This document shows positions 1 through 8,682 of a stretch of 64,000 bases of DNA, piece by piece (within the stretch, counting starts at the first letter, position 1; each line of letters begins with the position of its first letter). The stretch lies in assembly GCF_042666435.1 (NCBI RefSeq), contig NZ_JBHTDC010000001.1:1426001-1490000 (forward strand), in the 5' to 3' direction. This DNA comes from Allosphingosinicella sp042666435 (GTDB lineage: Bacteria; Pseudomonadota; Alphaproteobacteria; Sphingomonadales; Sphingomonadaceae). The notes below the pieces were generated by a model, which saw nothing but the letters and a program-made list of their open reading frames with translations, was not told where the DNA came from and did no database searches. The position numbers and the translations under genes were made by a program.

Positions 1-222
1 ATACGCAGCTACATGCTGCGCACGACCATGGCGGCGCTGGAGGAGAAATTGAAGGGGACGGCGCTGCTTCGCGTCCATCGCTCGGCCTTCGTGCGCCCGG
101 ACAAAGTGGTGGAAGTGAAGCGCGCCAACCGGTCGCTGACCCTGGTGCTGGCGGACGCCGCCAACGTGCAGGTGGGGCCGAGCTATGTCGGCGCGGTGAA
201 GGAAGCGCTCAAGCTAGACTGA
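1..222 (+). CDS. LytTR DNA-binding domain protein, C-terminal fragment
   Basis: The gene enters from outside the window: the frame is open from base 1, so the ATG at 13 need not be the start. The visible 73 residues match the second half of a LytTR domain, with the LLRVHRSAFVRPDKV stretch that in this family follows the recognition segment, then a strand-rich end (SLTLVLADAANVQVGPSY). LytTR proteins are DNA-binding regulators, either response regulators or membrane-anchored ones, and the missing N-terminus would decide which. The next gene on the other strand is a tiny membrane protein. Family assignment is fairly safe; target and signal are unknown. Confidence 0.8.
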   Translation: MRSYMLRTTMAALEEKLKGTALLRVHRSAFVRPDKVVEVKRANRSLTLVLADAANVQVGPSYVGAVKEALKLD

Positions 223-737
223 CCGGGTCAGCCGCGGCCCTCGGGGCGGTCGGATTTGCCGCCCGCGCGCCTGGCCTCGGGCAGCAACTTGGCGCCGAAC
301 AGGCCGTGGGAAGGATTGGGCCGCCGCGTTTGCGTCGGCGAAGGCGGCTGCGCCGCGCGGTCCGCTCCTCCCGGCTCACCGAAAATCGACGTCTGCCCCA
401 TTCTCAGCGGTTCAGAACGCCATCGTCATCGACGTCGCGGCCGTGACCAGCATCGTCGTCACGAACAACGCCGCGATGCAGGTGGAAACGGTGCGAAACA
501 GCTCCGCGGTCATTGCCTTGCTCCCATCAGGTTCCGGCCCCTAGCCGGTGAATGGAGGCTTAGGCCTCTCGCTTATGGGCAGCGCGGTCTTGTCGACGGC
601 GGTACCCGCCGGGGCGACGAGCAAACGGAAATGCGACCAAGCCGCCATCGGCTTCGACAAGGATGCGGCGGGCGGCGACCGAGTTCGGGCGCAAGCACCG
701 GGATGCGGCCGCGGCGTCCTGCCATTAGGGATGCCCC
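223..737. other. Long spacer between LytTR gene and oxygenase gene
   Basis: About 515 bases without a conventional gene. It holds one convincing short reverse-strand reading frame at 412-513, described separately. The longer frames through this stretch are Arg/Pro/Gly-rich translations of GC-rich DNA with no domain-like pattern. The 200 bases before the oxygenase gene presumably contain its promoter, but no clear -35/-10 pair is visible. No RNA gene or repeat was recognised. Confidence 0.5.
412..513 (-). CDS. Very small single-pass membrane protein
   Basis: A 33-residue frame beginning MTAELFRTVSTCIAALFV, preceded by a Shine-Dalgarno-like GGAG a few bases upstream of the ATG. About 20 of the 33 residues form one hydrophobic segment (TCIAALFVTTMLVTAA), so it would be an inner-membrane peptide with a short polar N-terminus. 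It is too short for normal gene finding. It lies tail-to-tail beside the LytTR gene, and short hydrophobic peptides of this general type occur in sphingomonads, but I do not know a function. The start and membrane segment are seen; that it is expressed is inference. Confidence 0.5.
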   Translation of the reverse strand: MTAELFRTVSTCIAALFVTTMLVTAATSMTMAF

Positions 738-1436
738 ATGAACCAGATAGATCAAATGGATTGGGCGCGGATCGGCGGCGATCTCAACGCACAGGGCTGG
801 GCGGTGGCGAAGGCGCTGCTCGGAGCCGAGGAATGCGCCGGGCTTTCCATGCTTTACGAAGAGGACGGCCGCTTCCGCGGCACCGTGACGATGGCGCGGC
901 ACGGCTTCGGCAAGGGCGAATATCGCTACTTCGCTTATCCGCTGCCCGGCATCGTCGCCGATCTCAGGACCCAGCTCTACGCGCGGCTCGCGCCCGTCGC
1001 CAACCGCTGGAACCGGACGATGGGAATCGATACATCGTTTCCGGACAACCATGCCGATTTCCTCGCCCGCTGCCATGCCGCCGGCCAGGCGCGGCCGACG
1101 CCGCTCATCCTGCGATACGGGCCGGGCGACTATAATTGCCTGCACCAGGACCTCTACGGCGAGCATGTCTTTCCGCTCCAGGCCGCCATTCTGCTCGACC
1201 GGCCGGGCGAGGATTTCACCGGCGGCGAGTTCCTGCTCACCGAGCAGCGCCCGCGCATGCAATCGCGAGGATCGGTCGTGCCGCTAAGGCAGGGCGACGC
1301 CGTGATCTTCGCGGTCAACCAGCGCCCGGTGCAGGGTAGCCGCGGCCCCTATCGGGTCACCATGCGCCACGGCGTGAGCGCGCTGCGCTCAGGACGGCGG
1401 CACACGCTCGGTATCATCTTACACGACGCGACTTAG
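738..1436 (+). CDS. 2-oxoglutarate/Fe(II)-dependent oxygenase
   Basis: A 232-residue protein of the 2OG-Fe(II) oxygenase (prolyl-hydroxylase-like) superfamily, which couples 2-oxoglutarate decarboxylation to oxidation of a substrate. The iron triad is visible as H136-x-D138 (CLHQDLYGEH) and the distal H211 in VTMRHGVSALRSGRR; R220 or R221 would bind the 2OG carboxylate. The core strands FPLQAAILLDRP and GGEFLLTEQ fit the double-stranded beta-helix. No signal peptide is seen, so it should be cytosolic. The ATG follows AGGG. Its stop codon overlaps that of the convergent DUF885 gene. The substrate is unknown; some homologues sit beside DNA alkylation repair genes, but that context is missing here. 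Confidence 0.85.
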   Translation: MNQIDQMDWARIGGDLNAQGWAVAKALLGAEECAGLSMLYEEDGRFRGTVTMARHGFGKGEYRYFAYPLPGIVADLRTQLYARLAPVANRWNRTMGIDTSFPDNHADFLARCHAAGQARPTPLILRYGPGDYNCLHQDLYGEHVFPLQAAILLDRPGEDFTGGEFLLTEQRPRMQSRGSVVPLRQGDAVIFAVNQRPVQGSRGPYRVTMRHGVSALRSGRRHTLGIILHDAT

Positions 1437-3277
1437 GCCATTCGCGTGGCTATGTGGGCGTCGATCTCCTGCTCCAGCACAGTCATCGGCACGCCGCCCG
1501 TCTTCACTACGGCGTCGTTGAAGGCGCGATAGTCATAGCGCCCGCCGAGCTCCGCCTCGGCCTTGTCGCGGAGGCGGTTTATCTCGTTGTGGCCCATCTT
1601 GTAGCCGCAGGCCTGGCCGGGCCAGGCGCAATAGCGATCGACCTCGCCCTGCACTTCCTCGACGGTGGAGCCGTTGGTGGTGGCGAACCACTGGATGGCG
1701 TGGTCGCGGGTCCAGCGCTTGGCGTGGAGGCCGGTATCGACCACCAGGCGGCAGGCGCGGAACATCATCGACTGGAGATAGCCGAGGCGGCCGTGCGGAT
1801 CGCCCTCATAGGCGCCCAATTCGTCGGCGAGCTGCTCGGCATAGAGCGCCCAGCCTTCCGAATAAGCGTTGAAGGCAAGCAGGGAGCGGACGAGCGGCAG
1901 GTCGTACGTATATTCGCCCTGCCAGATGTGGCCGGGAATGCCCTCGTGATAGGTGAGCGTCGGCAAAGCGTAGCGCGGCCACATGCCGGTGTCGCGCAGG
2001 TTGATATAATATTGGCCCGGCACCGATCCGTCGATCGTGCCGGCCGCGGCATAGCCGCCCGGCGCGCCCGCCTCGATCGCTTCCGGCACCCGCTTCACCA
2101 CCAGCCGGCCCGGCACCAGCGTCTCGAAGGCGCGGGGCAGGCGGGTGCGGATATCGGCGACACGGCCGTCGATATAGTCGAGTATCCGAGCGCGGCCGAC
2201 ATCGGTGTTGGGGAAGAGATGCTCGGGTTTCTTGCCGAGAGCCGTCATGCGCTCACCCACCGTGCCCTGGGTCAGCCCCTGGGCGCGCAGCAGCGGGTCC
2301 ATCTGGGCGGAGAGCTCGCGCAATTGATCGAGGCCGAGCTGGTGAACTTCGTCGGGCGCCAGGTTGGACGTGGTCGCCGCGCGCAGCGCCCAGCCATAAT
2401 AAGCCTCGCCGTCCGGCAGCTTCCAGACACCGGCATCCCGGGTGGCGCGGGCGCGGTGACGCTCCAGCTCGGCGATCTGGCGGTCCATCGCCGGTGCGAC
2501 CTTGTCGGCGGCGAGCCGCGCGGCTCGGCCCGCATGGTCGCCGGGCAGGGATACGGTTCGCCCGGCAAGCGACGTGACCAGCGTCCAGCCGGCGATCGGC
2601 TCAGCCCGCGACCCCTTCATCTGCTTCAAGGTCTTGTCGAGGAGGAAGGCCGGAGCGACCACGCCGATGCCCGCATCATGGGCGAGGCGCTCGGTCTCGC
2701 CGTCCAAAGCTTCCGCATAGGTTTCGAGCCGGGCGAGATAGGCCTCGGCGTCGGCGGCATTTTCGATCTTGTGGTTGCTGTCGAGGAAATCGGGAATTTC
2801 GACGAACGCGCCGGTATTCTGCGCGACCACATAAGGCGCGTTGCGGTACGACCATTGCTGGCTCAAGGAGACCACATCGCCGAAAGGGAAAGCGAAGCCG
2901 TCGACCGCGAGCTGGTGGGCGGTGCGGACCACCGCCAGATCGGTGCGGGCGCGAGCGCCGAGAGCCGCCTCGTCGATCGCCTCCAGCCGGGTGAGGCGCG
3001 ACGCCGCGGCGGCGGCATGGGCTCGGCGGCCGGCGAGCGAACGGTCGGTCAGGCGCGATTTGAGCGCATAGCGGTCGCCGGTGTCGAGGCCGAGGGCCGA
3101 GGCATTCTCCGGATATTCCGAGAGCAGATCCTCGGCGATGCCGGCGAGCAGGCGCTGCACCGCCCTGTCGCCGCCGGAAGCCTCCGCGGGAAGCATGGTC
3201 GCGCAGCCGGAGAGCAGGGGCGCCGCCGCGAACGCGCCGGCCGTCCCCAGAAAATCGCGACGGTCCACTCTCAACAT
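1433..3277 (-). CDS. DUF885 family lipoprotein, putative metallopeptidase
   Basis: A 614-residue protein of the DUF885 family. The N-terminus has a twin-arginine-like RRDFLG motif followed by a hydrophobic stretch and a lipobox (LLSGC, Cys25), so it is probably a Tat-exported, lipid-anchored protein. The most conserved stretch is TYHEGIPGHIWQGEY near residue 444, whose HExxxGH pattern looks like a metal-binding peptidase centre. The rest is helix-rich, as in this family. Length is normal. The 3' end overlaps the oxygenase gene tail-to-tail by three bases. Hydrolysis of peptides is an inference from the motif; the actual substrate is not known. Confidence 0.85.
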   Translation of the reverse strand: MLRVDRRDFLGTAGAFAAAPLLSGCATMLPAEASGGDRAVQRLLAGIAEDLLSEYPENASALGLDTGDRYALKSRLTDRSLAGRRAHAAAAASRLTRLEAIDEAALGARARTDLAVVRTAHQLAVDGFAFPFGDVVSLSQQWSYRNAPYVVAQNTGAFVEIPDFLDSNHKIENAADAEAYLARLETYAEALDGETERLAHDAGIGVVAPAFLLDKTLKQMKGSRAEPIAGWTLVTSLAGRTVSLPGDHAGRAARLAADKVAPAMDRQIAELERHRARATRDAGVWKLPDGEAYYGWALRAATTSNLAPDEVHQLGLDQLRELSAQMDPLLRAQGLTQGTVGERMTALGKKPEHLFPNTDVGRARILDYIDGRVADIRTRLPRAFETLVPGRLVVKRVPEAIEAGAPGGYAAAGTIDGSVPGQYYINLRDTGMWPRYALPTLTYHEGIPGHIWQGEYTYDLPLVRSLLAFNAYSEGWALYAEQLADELGAYEGDPHGRLGYLQSMMFRACRLVVDTGLHAKRWTRDHAIQWFATTNGSTVEEVQGEVDRYCAWPGQACGYKMGHNEINRLRDKAEAELGGRYDYRAFNDAVVKTGGVPMTVLEQEIDAHIATRMA

Positions 3278-3401
3278 GGGCTTTCTCCCGCTTCGCCGTT
3301 GAACGCCCTATTTCCACGCCGGAGCGCGCTCCGCAATGGCGGCGGCAGCAACCGGCGGGACGGTGAAGGGAAAGACGAGGTCGAGCGGGAGCGAACCGCC
3401 G

Positions 3402-4361
3402 TCAGGCAGCGCGGCGCTGGGCTTGCGCCGTCAGCGCTGGCCGCTCACGATGGCCGTCCGTCGGCAGGGTGGCCCTGGTGCCGATCCGCAATGCCGCGCG
3501 GCCTTCCAGCTTGGCCTGGTACATCAGGCGATCGGCCAGATCGATATCCGCCTCGGTCGCTCCTCCGGCCCCCGGCTCCAGCAGCAGGACGCCGGTGCTG
3601 CACCGAATCGGATAGGGCGTGAGGGCGAGAACGGCATTCATCCGGTCGTGCAGCCGCTCAGCCATATGGCGGCCCTCGCTCTCGTCCCGGGCCGGGAGAA
3701 AGAGCAGGAATTCGTCGCCGCCGATGCGGGCGAACGCGTCAGCCGCGCGGATATGCTCGCGCACGCCTGATGCGAACGCACGCAGAGCCTCGTCGCCGGC
3801 TGCGTGGCCATGCCGGTCGTTGACCAGCTTGAAACCGTCGAGATCGACATAAGCGAGGATCGCCCATTCCCTGCGGCGGGTGGCGGCTACCTGCTCGTGA
3901 AAGGCCTGCTTGCTGAGCGCGCCGGTCAGCTCGTCGCGGCGGGCCCGCTGCCATTCCCGGTCGTAGGATCGCCGGAAGCCGCCCACGAGCAGAACGATGA
4001 TCGCGACGGCGAGCACCCGCATCGCAAGGTTCCAGGCGATCGCCGCCTCGCCCACCGGATAGGCGTTGATGCCATGGGTGAGGATCGAAATTCCCGCGCA
4101 GAAAAAGCCGACCGCGAAGCCTGCCCGCAGTCCGATCGTCCAGGCCGGAAAGCATATGATAAGCAGATAGATCGGACCGAACCAGACGTCGGGGCCGAGC
4201 GCACGGCTGACCGCGGCGGCCAGCAGCACCGCCGCCGCGGTCAGCGTCCACGCGCGCGCCGGCGAAATCCGTGTCGCCGATCCGATCAGCGCGTCGAGCA
4301 AGGCTTCGCCCGCCCATCGGCTGGGAAGCGGATTCGACCGCGAGCCTGTCATCCATCTCAT
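3402..4361 (-). CDS. Membrane-anchored diguanylate cyclase (GGDEF)
   Basis: A 319-residue protein that should make cyclic di-GMP from two GTP. Residues about 35-130 form several hydrophobic helices (an MASE-like sensor region), and residues about 140-295 form the GGDEF domain. The active motif GGDEF is intact at 214-218. Five residues before it, RAAD (205-208) matches the RxxD inhibitory I-site, so product feedback is expected. DELTGALSKQAF marks the start of the domain. The Ala/Arg-rich tail has no recognised role. It is monocistronic and divergent from the helicase gene. A PilZ protein about 3.8 kb away could be a c-di-GMP effector, but no direct link can be shown. Confidence 0.93.
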   Translation of the reverse strand: MRWMTGSRSNPLPSRWAGEALLDALIGSATRISPARAWTLTAAAVLLAAAVSRALGPDVWFGPIYLLIICFPAWTIGLRAGFAVGFFCAGISILTHGINAYPVGEAAIAWNLAMRVLAVAIIVLLVGGFRRSYDREWQRARRDELTGALSKQAFHEQVAATRRREWAILAYVDLDGFKLVNDRHGHAAGDEALRAFASGVREHIRAADAFARIGGDEFLLFLPARDESEGRHMAERLHDRMNAVLALTPYPIRCSTGVLLLEPGAGGATEADIDLADRLMYQAKLEGRAALRIGTRATLPTDGHRERPALTAQAQRRAA

Positions 4362-4440
4362 TTCGCCGGAGTAACGGATGAGCGCCTAATTTTGGGTGAA
4401 ACGGGAACAGGCTCCGCTTTGCCGCGCCGCTGGCGCGCGC

Positions 4441-4469
4441 TTGACTTTTTGCGGTGCAACATTCATATG
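4441..4469 (+). promoter_or_regulatory. Candidate sigma70 promoter of the DEAD-box helicase gene
   Basis: TTGACT at 4441-4446, a 17-base spacer, then CATATG at 4464-4469. The -35 is good and the -10 only fair. It would give a leader of roughly 165 bases before the helicase ATG. A long structured 5' leader is common for cold-inducible DEAD-box genes. Confidence 0.45.
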
Positions 4470-4553
4470 CGCGCCCAGCGAAGCATCATGCAGCGTGAAC
4501 GGGCGGCATCGCCCCGGCTCTGCTTCGTACTCTTTCAAGCTTCCCCTTTTCAC

Positions 4554-4615
4554 GCGGGTCGGCAAAACCCGCCGCGTTTCCGCGCGCCCTTTTTTTGGGC
4601 GGCGCAGGGGGCGCC
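4554..4615 (+). promoter_or_regulatory. Hairpin series in the helicase 5' leader
   Basis: Three successive inverted repeats lie just upstream of the helicase start: GCGGGT/ACCCGC (4554-4572), CGCCC/GGGCG around seven Ts (4585-4601), and GGCGC/GCGCC (4601-4615). The last ends 25 bases before the ATG, whose own ribosome-binding site (AGTGAG) is weak. Temperature-sensitive control of translation is possible but untested. Confidence 0.35.
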
Positions 4616-4640
4616 GCTTATCAAGTGAGTTACAATAATC

Positions 4641-5966
4641 ATGTCGTTCGAAAATCTCGGGCTTTCACAGCCCGTCCTCCAGGCGCTCGCGCTCAAGGAA
4701 TATACCAAGTCGACGCCGATCCAGGAGCAGGCGATTCCCCTGCTGCTGCAGGGCCGCGACCTGCTCGGCATCGCGCAGACCGGGACCGGCAAGACCGCCG
4801 CGTTCATGCTGCCATCGATCGATCGCCTCACCGCCAGCGACAAGCGTCCGCAGCCGCGCACGTGCCGGATGCTGGTGCTGGCGCCGACGCGCGAACTAGC
4901 CAGCCAGATCGCGGAGAGCGCGCGCGGCTATGCGCGGTTCAGCCATATGAACATCGCCACCGTGTTCGGCGGCACTTCGATCAACAAGAACCGGCAGGAG
5001 CTGAGCCGCGGCGTCGATATCCTCGTCGCCACGCCGGGCCGCCTGATGGACCTGATCGAGCAGCGCATCCTGTCGCTGAACGCCGTCGAGATCCTCGTCC
5101 TCGACGAGGCCGACCAGATGCTCGACCTGGGCTTCATCCACGCGCTGAAGGCGATCGTGAAGATGCTTCCGGCCAAACGCCAGTCGCTCTTCTTCTCGGC
5201 GACCATGCCCAAGGCGATCAGGGAATTGGCCGACAAGTTCCTGACCGATCCGGTGCAGGTCGCGGTGACTCCGGCCGCTACGACGGTGGAGCGGATCGAC
5301 CAGTTCGTCACCTTCGTCCAGCAGACCGAGAAGCAGGCTTTGCTCACCATGATGCTGCGCGCCGGATTCTCCGAAAAGGGGAATATGGACCGCGTCCTCA
5401 TCTTCACCCGCACCAAGCACGGCGCTGACCGGGTGGTGAAACTGCTCACCGGCAACGGCATCGCGTCCAACGCCATCCACGGCAACAAGAGCCAGCCGCA
5501 GCGCGAGCGGGCGCTCGGCGAGTTCAAGTCGGGCAAGGTCAAGATCCTGGTCGCGACCGACATCGCCGCGCGCGGCATCGATGTTTCGGGCGTCAGCCAT
5601 GTCATCAATTTCGAGCTGCCCAACGTCTCCGAGCAATATGTCCACCGCATCGGGCGGACGGCGCGGGCCGGGGCGGCGGGCATCGCCATCGCTTATTGCG
5701 CGGAGGATGAGCGCGCTTATCTCAAGGGCATCGAGAAGCTCACCAAGCAGCGCATCGAGGTGGTGCCGCTGCCGGAGAATTTCGTCAACGAAGCCAACAA
5801 GATCAAGGCGAGTCGTGTCGCCGTCCCGGGCGGAGCGGGCGATCGCCAGGAACGTGGCGGCGAGGACCGCAACCGGGTCCGCCGCCCCAAGAGCCGGCGC
5901 CCGAATTTCGGCGCGGCCGGCGCGCCCAAGACCAACCGCTCGCGCCGCCGCGCCTCGGGGCGGTAA
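4641..5966 (+). CDS. DEAD-box ATP-dependent RNA helicase (RhlE-like)
   Basis: A 441-residue DEAD-box helicase that unwinds short RNA duplexes with ATP. Seen in order: Q-motif region STPIQEQAIP, Walker A AQTGTGKT (45-52), PTRELA, the DEAD box near 155-158, SAT (motif III), then RGIDVSGVSHVINFELP and HRIGRTARAG (motifs V and VI). A basic tail after residue 400 (RRPKSRRP, SRRRASGR) is typical of RhlE-type enzymes and probably binds RNA. Likely roles are ribosome assembly and RNA turnover, especially in the cold. It appears to stand alone, with a long leader upstream and a hairpin downstream. The subfamily name is less certain than the helicase call. Confidence 0.93.
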   Translation: MSFENLGLSQPVLQALALKEYTKSTPIQEQAIPLLLQGRDLLGIAQTGTGKTAAFMLPSIDRLTASDKRPQPRTCRMLVLAPTRELASQIAESARGYARFSHMNIATVFGGTSINKNRQELSRGVDILVATPGRLMDLIEQRILSLNAVEILVLDEADQMLDLGFIHALKAIVKMLPAKRQSLFFSATMPKAIRELADKFLTDPVQVAVTPAATTVERIDQFVTFVQQTEKQALLTMMLRAGFSEKGNMDRVLIFTRTKHGADRVVKLLTGNGIASNAIHGNKSQPQRERALGEFKSGKVKILVATDIAARGIDVSGVSHVINFELPNVSEQYVHRIGRTARAGAAGIAIAYCAEDERAYLKGIEKLTKQRIEVVPLPENFVNEANKIKASRVAVPGGAGDRQERGGEDRNRVRRPKSRRPNFGAAGAPKTNRSRRRASGR

Positions 5967-5976
5967 GGCCGCCGTC

Positions 5977-6007
5977 TCGCGAAGGCGCCGTCACGGCGCC
6001 CTCGCGA
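5977..6007. terminator. Strong GC hairpin after the helicase gene
   Basis: TCGCGAAGGCGCCG (5977-5990) pairs with CGGCGCCCTCGCGA (5994-6007) around a 3-base loop; one of 14 pairs is mismatched. There is no following T run, so intrinsic termination is uncertain. It lies between the helicase stop and the TonB receptor start and may protect the 3' end or attenuate readthrough. Confidence 0.45.
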
Positions 6008-6052
6008 CGGTTCGTGCTGGCAACCATGCCCTCGTCTGAATAAGGCGGGGGC

Positions 6053-8092
6053 ATGTTGCGTTTCGGAACCGTCGCGCTCGCGCTCGCGAGCACATCCGCC
6101 CTCGCCCAGCCCGCCGAGATCGTCGTCACCGGCCGCGGACTCGACGCGGCGGCCGGCGAGGACGCCTATGGTGCGGTGGTCATCGGCCGCGATCGGCTGA
6201 CGGGCTCCGCCTCCGGCCGGCTCGACGAGATATTGAAGGACGTGCCGGGCCTGCAGCTCTTCCGGCGCTCCGACGCGCGCTCCGCCAATCCGACCAGCCA
6301 GGGCGTAACCCTAAGGGCGCTGGGCGGCAACGCTTCGAGCCGGGCGTTGCTGATCCTCGACGGCGTTCCGCAGACCGATCCCTTCGGCGGCTGGATCAGC
6401 TGGCCCGCTTACGATCCGGAGCGGCTCGACGCGGTGCGGGTGGTGCGCGGCGGCGGCAGCGGCGTCCATGGCTCGGGCGCGCTCGCCGGCACGATCGAGA
6501 TGTTCAGCGCCGATCCCGAAGATCTGGCCGGCGCGCGCGCGGCGCTCGCTTATGGCAGCCGCGACAGCGTCGATGTCTCGGCCGGTCTGGGCACCGCGCT
6601 GGGGAGCGGATTCCTGTCGCTGTCGGGCAATTACGGCCGGGGCGACGGCTTTATCCCCATCATCCGGGAACAGCGCGGCCCGGTGGACCGGGCGTCCCCG
6701 TACGAGCAGGCGAGCGCGTCGCTGCGGGCGGTGGCGCCGCTCGGCTCCGACGTCGAATTGCAGGCGAGCGGACTCGTCTTCCGCGACGAGCGCGAGCGCG
6801 GCGTGCCGTTCACCGGCAACAGCACGACCGGGGCCGACGCGTCGGCGCGGCTGGTCGGGCGGGATTGGTCGGCGCTCGCTTATGTGCAGACCCGCGATTA
6901 TTATAACAGCTTCGCCAGCGTCGACGACGAACGCGAAAGCGCGAACCAGGTGGCGGAACAATATAGCGTTCCTTCGACCGGGCTTGGCGCAAGCGCCGAA
7001 TATCGGCCTCCGCTCGGCGATGCGATCGAGCTGCGGATCGGCGGCGACTGGCGCGAGACGATCGGCAAGACGCAGGAGCGTTTCTTCTTCCAGGAAGGCG
7101 TCGGCACGCGCGGCAGGGCGGCCGGCGGACGGACGCGCACCGTCGGCGGCTTCGCCGAGGCGGCGTGGGAGAGCGGGCCGCTGACGCTCACCGGCGGCGC
7201 GCGGATCGATCGCTGGTGGATTTCCGACGGCTTTCTCGCCGAACGGGAGCTCGCAACGGGCGGCGTGCTGAACGACATCGCCTTCGCCGACCGGTCGGGC
7301 TGGGAGCCGACGGGCCGGGCGGGCGTGGCCTGGCGCGCCGGCGAGGCGGTGACCTTGCGCGGCGCCGCCTATCTTGGCTGGCGGCTGCCGACCCTCAACG
7401 AGCTTTACCGCCCGTTCCGGGTCGGCTCGGACGCGACCGCCGCCAATGCCGATCTCGCGCCCGAGCGGCTGCGCGGCGTCGAGGCGGGGATCGAGGTGCG
7501 GCCGCTGCCGGCGGCGCGGATCGGGCTCACTTTGTTCGCCAACCGCCTCGAGGGCGCCGTCGCCAACGTCACCCTGGGCGAAGGACCGGGGCAGTTTCCA
7601 GGCGTCGGCTTCGTCGGCGCCGGCGGCCAATATCGCCAGCGCCGCAATCTCGACGCGATCGACGCCCGGGGGATCGAGCTGGACGCCGCCCTCGATCTCG
7701 GCGCCTTCTCGCTGTCGGCGGGCTATGCCTTCACCGACGCCGAGATCCGCGCGGACGGTCCCGCTTTGCCCCTGGACGGCCTGAGACCGGCCCAGACGCC
7801 GCGTCACAGCTTCGCCTCCCGGCTTGCCTGGCGCGACGCCGGCGGCGCCCGCGCCTCCATCGCCGCCCGCTATGTCGGCGCGCAGTTCGAGGACGACCTC
7901 AACGGCGAGAGCCTGCCCGACGCGCTGACCGTCGATGCCGCCGCGACGTTCCCGCTGAGCTCCCGCCTCGCCATTGAGGCCCGGGCCGAGAATATCGCCG
8001 ACGCCCGCGTCGTCGCCGGCATATCGGGCGACGGCCTGGTCGAGCGGGCGACCCCCCGCACATTGTGGATCGGCCTTCGCTTCCGCGATTGA
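6053..8092 (+). CDS. TonB-dependent outer-membrane receptor
   Basis: A 679-residue outer-membrane active transporter. It has a Sec signal (LRFGTVALALASTSALA), a TonB-box-like EIVVTGR directly after it, a plug domain to about residue 150 (GVTLRALGGNASSRALLILD, VRVVRGGGSGVHGSGAL) and a 22-strand type beta-barrel to the end, closing with WIGLRFRD, a C-terminal aromatic pattern expected for outer-membrane assembly. It is on the short side, like BtuB or small siderophore receptors. No cobalamin riboswitch or Fur box is visible in the 86-base upstream gap, so the ligand cannot be named. It lies downstream of the helicase gene but is separated from it by a hairpin. Confidence 0.9.
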   Translation: MLRFGTVALALASTSALAQPAEIVVTGRGLDAAAGEDAYGAVVIGRDRLTGSASGRLDEILKDVPGLQLFRRSDARSANPTSQGVTLRALGGNASSRALLILDGVPQTDPFGGWISWPAYDPERLDAVRVVRGGGSGVHGSGALAGTIEMFSADPEDLAGARAALAYGSRDSVDVSAGLGTALGSGFLSLSGNYGRGDGFIPIIREQRGPVDRASPYEQASASLRAVAPLGSDVELQASGLVFRDERERGVPFTGNSTTGADASARLVGRDWSALAYVQTRDYYNSFASVDDERESANQVAEQYSVPSTGLGASAEYRPPLGDAIELRIGGDWRETIGKTQERFFFQEGVGTRGRAAGGRTRTVGGFAEAAWESGPLTLTGGARIDRWWISDGFLAERELATGGVLNDIAFADRSGWEPTGRAGVAWRAGEAVTLRGAAYLGWRLPTLNELYRPFRVGSDATAANADLAPERLRGVEAGIEVRPLPAARIGLTLFANRLEGAVANVTLGEGPGQFPGVGFVGAGGQYRQRRNLDAIDARGIELDAALDLGAFSLSAGYAFTDAEIRADGPALPLDGLRPAQTPRHSFASRLAWRDAGGARASIAARYVGAQFEDDLNGESLPDALTVDAAATFPLSSRLAIEARAENIADARVVAGISGDGLVERATPRTLWIGLRFRD

Positions 8093-8155
8093 AGCAAAAG
8101 CGGTGGGGAACGCGGTTAACCAGCCATTATCCGTCTTCGGCTAAGCTAGCTGGCC

Positions 8156-8614
8156 ATGGAACAGACTGACGGAATATCGCGCCAGGGAGGCGCGGAGACG
8201 GACCCGGCGCCGAATGTGACGATCGGGCGGCGGGAGACGCAGCGCGCCCGCGTCCAGCTCGCCGCGACCCTGTCGGCGACGACTCGCGATTATCCGGTCG
8301 CGCTCAGGAACCTGTCCTGCACCGGCGCCATGGTCGAGGGCGAGGCACTGCCGGCGACCGGACGCACGGTCGCATTGAAGCGCGGCGGCATCGACGAACT
8401 CGCCGATGTGGTGTGGGTGCGCGGCAGCCAGTGCGGGCTCCACTTCCTCGATCCGATCGCCCACGATCGGGTTCTCGCCATCGCGGCCTGCGCTCCGGAA
8501 GCCAGAATCTCGGCGCCGGCCAGCCTCTATACGCCCCCTTCGCTTCCGAACGAGCGGCTGAGCGCCGAGGATTGGGCGCGCGCCAAGCTGCGCGCGAGCC
8601 GGATGCCGCGCTGA
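8156..8614 (+). CDS. PilZ domain protein
   Basis: A 152-residue cytosolic protein. Residues about 25-115 form a PilZ domain, the usual c-di-GMP receptor: an arginine cluster RRETQRARVQL (25-35) supplies the RxxxR-type motif, and NLSCTGAMVEG (52-62) gives the (D/N)xSxxG motif. The tail after 115 is unstructured and basic. PilZ proteins change a partner's activity on binding c-di-GMP; no partner is obvious here. A diguanylate cyclase is encoded at 3402-4361. Downstream on the same strand lie the DCC and DUF4166 genes, with a 68-base gap, so co-transcription is possible. Confidence 0.85.
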   Translation: MEQTDGISRQGGAETDPAPNVTIGRRETQRARVQLAATLSATTRDYPVALRNLSCTGAMVEGEALPATGRTVALKRGGIDELADVVWVRGSQCGLHFLDPIAHDRVLAIAACAPEARISAPASLYTPPSLPNERLSAEDWARAKLRASRMPR

Positions 8615-8682
8615 CCGGAAAGACGAGACTGGCCCGGCGTGGCGCGCGCTCCTAAGACAACAGGATGCGAACCAGGAACGTG

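Noticed and set aside
256..741. Frame of 161 codons upstream of the oxygenase gene
   Set aside because: Highly Arg/Gly/Pro-rich, no family resemblance, and no clear ribosome-binding site; the short minus-strand frame inside it is more plausible.
1454..3622. A 722-codon plus-strand open frame
   Set aside because: It is the complement of the DUF885 gene, which has a signal, lipobox and catalytic motif.
6053..8092. Vitamin B12 receptor (BtuB) assignment for the TonB receptor
   Set aside because: Size is compatible, but no cobalamin riboswitch is visible in the short upstream gap and no cobalamin genes are adjacent, so the ligand is left open.
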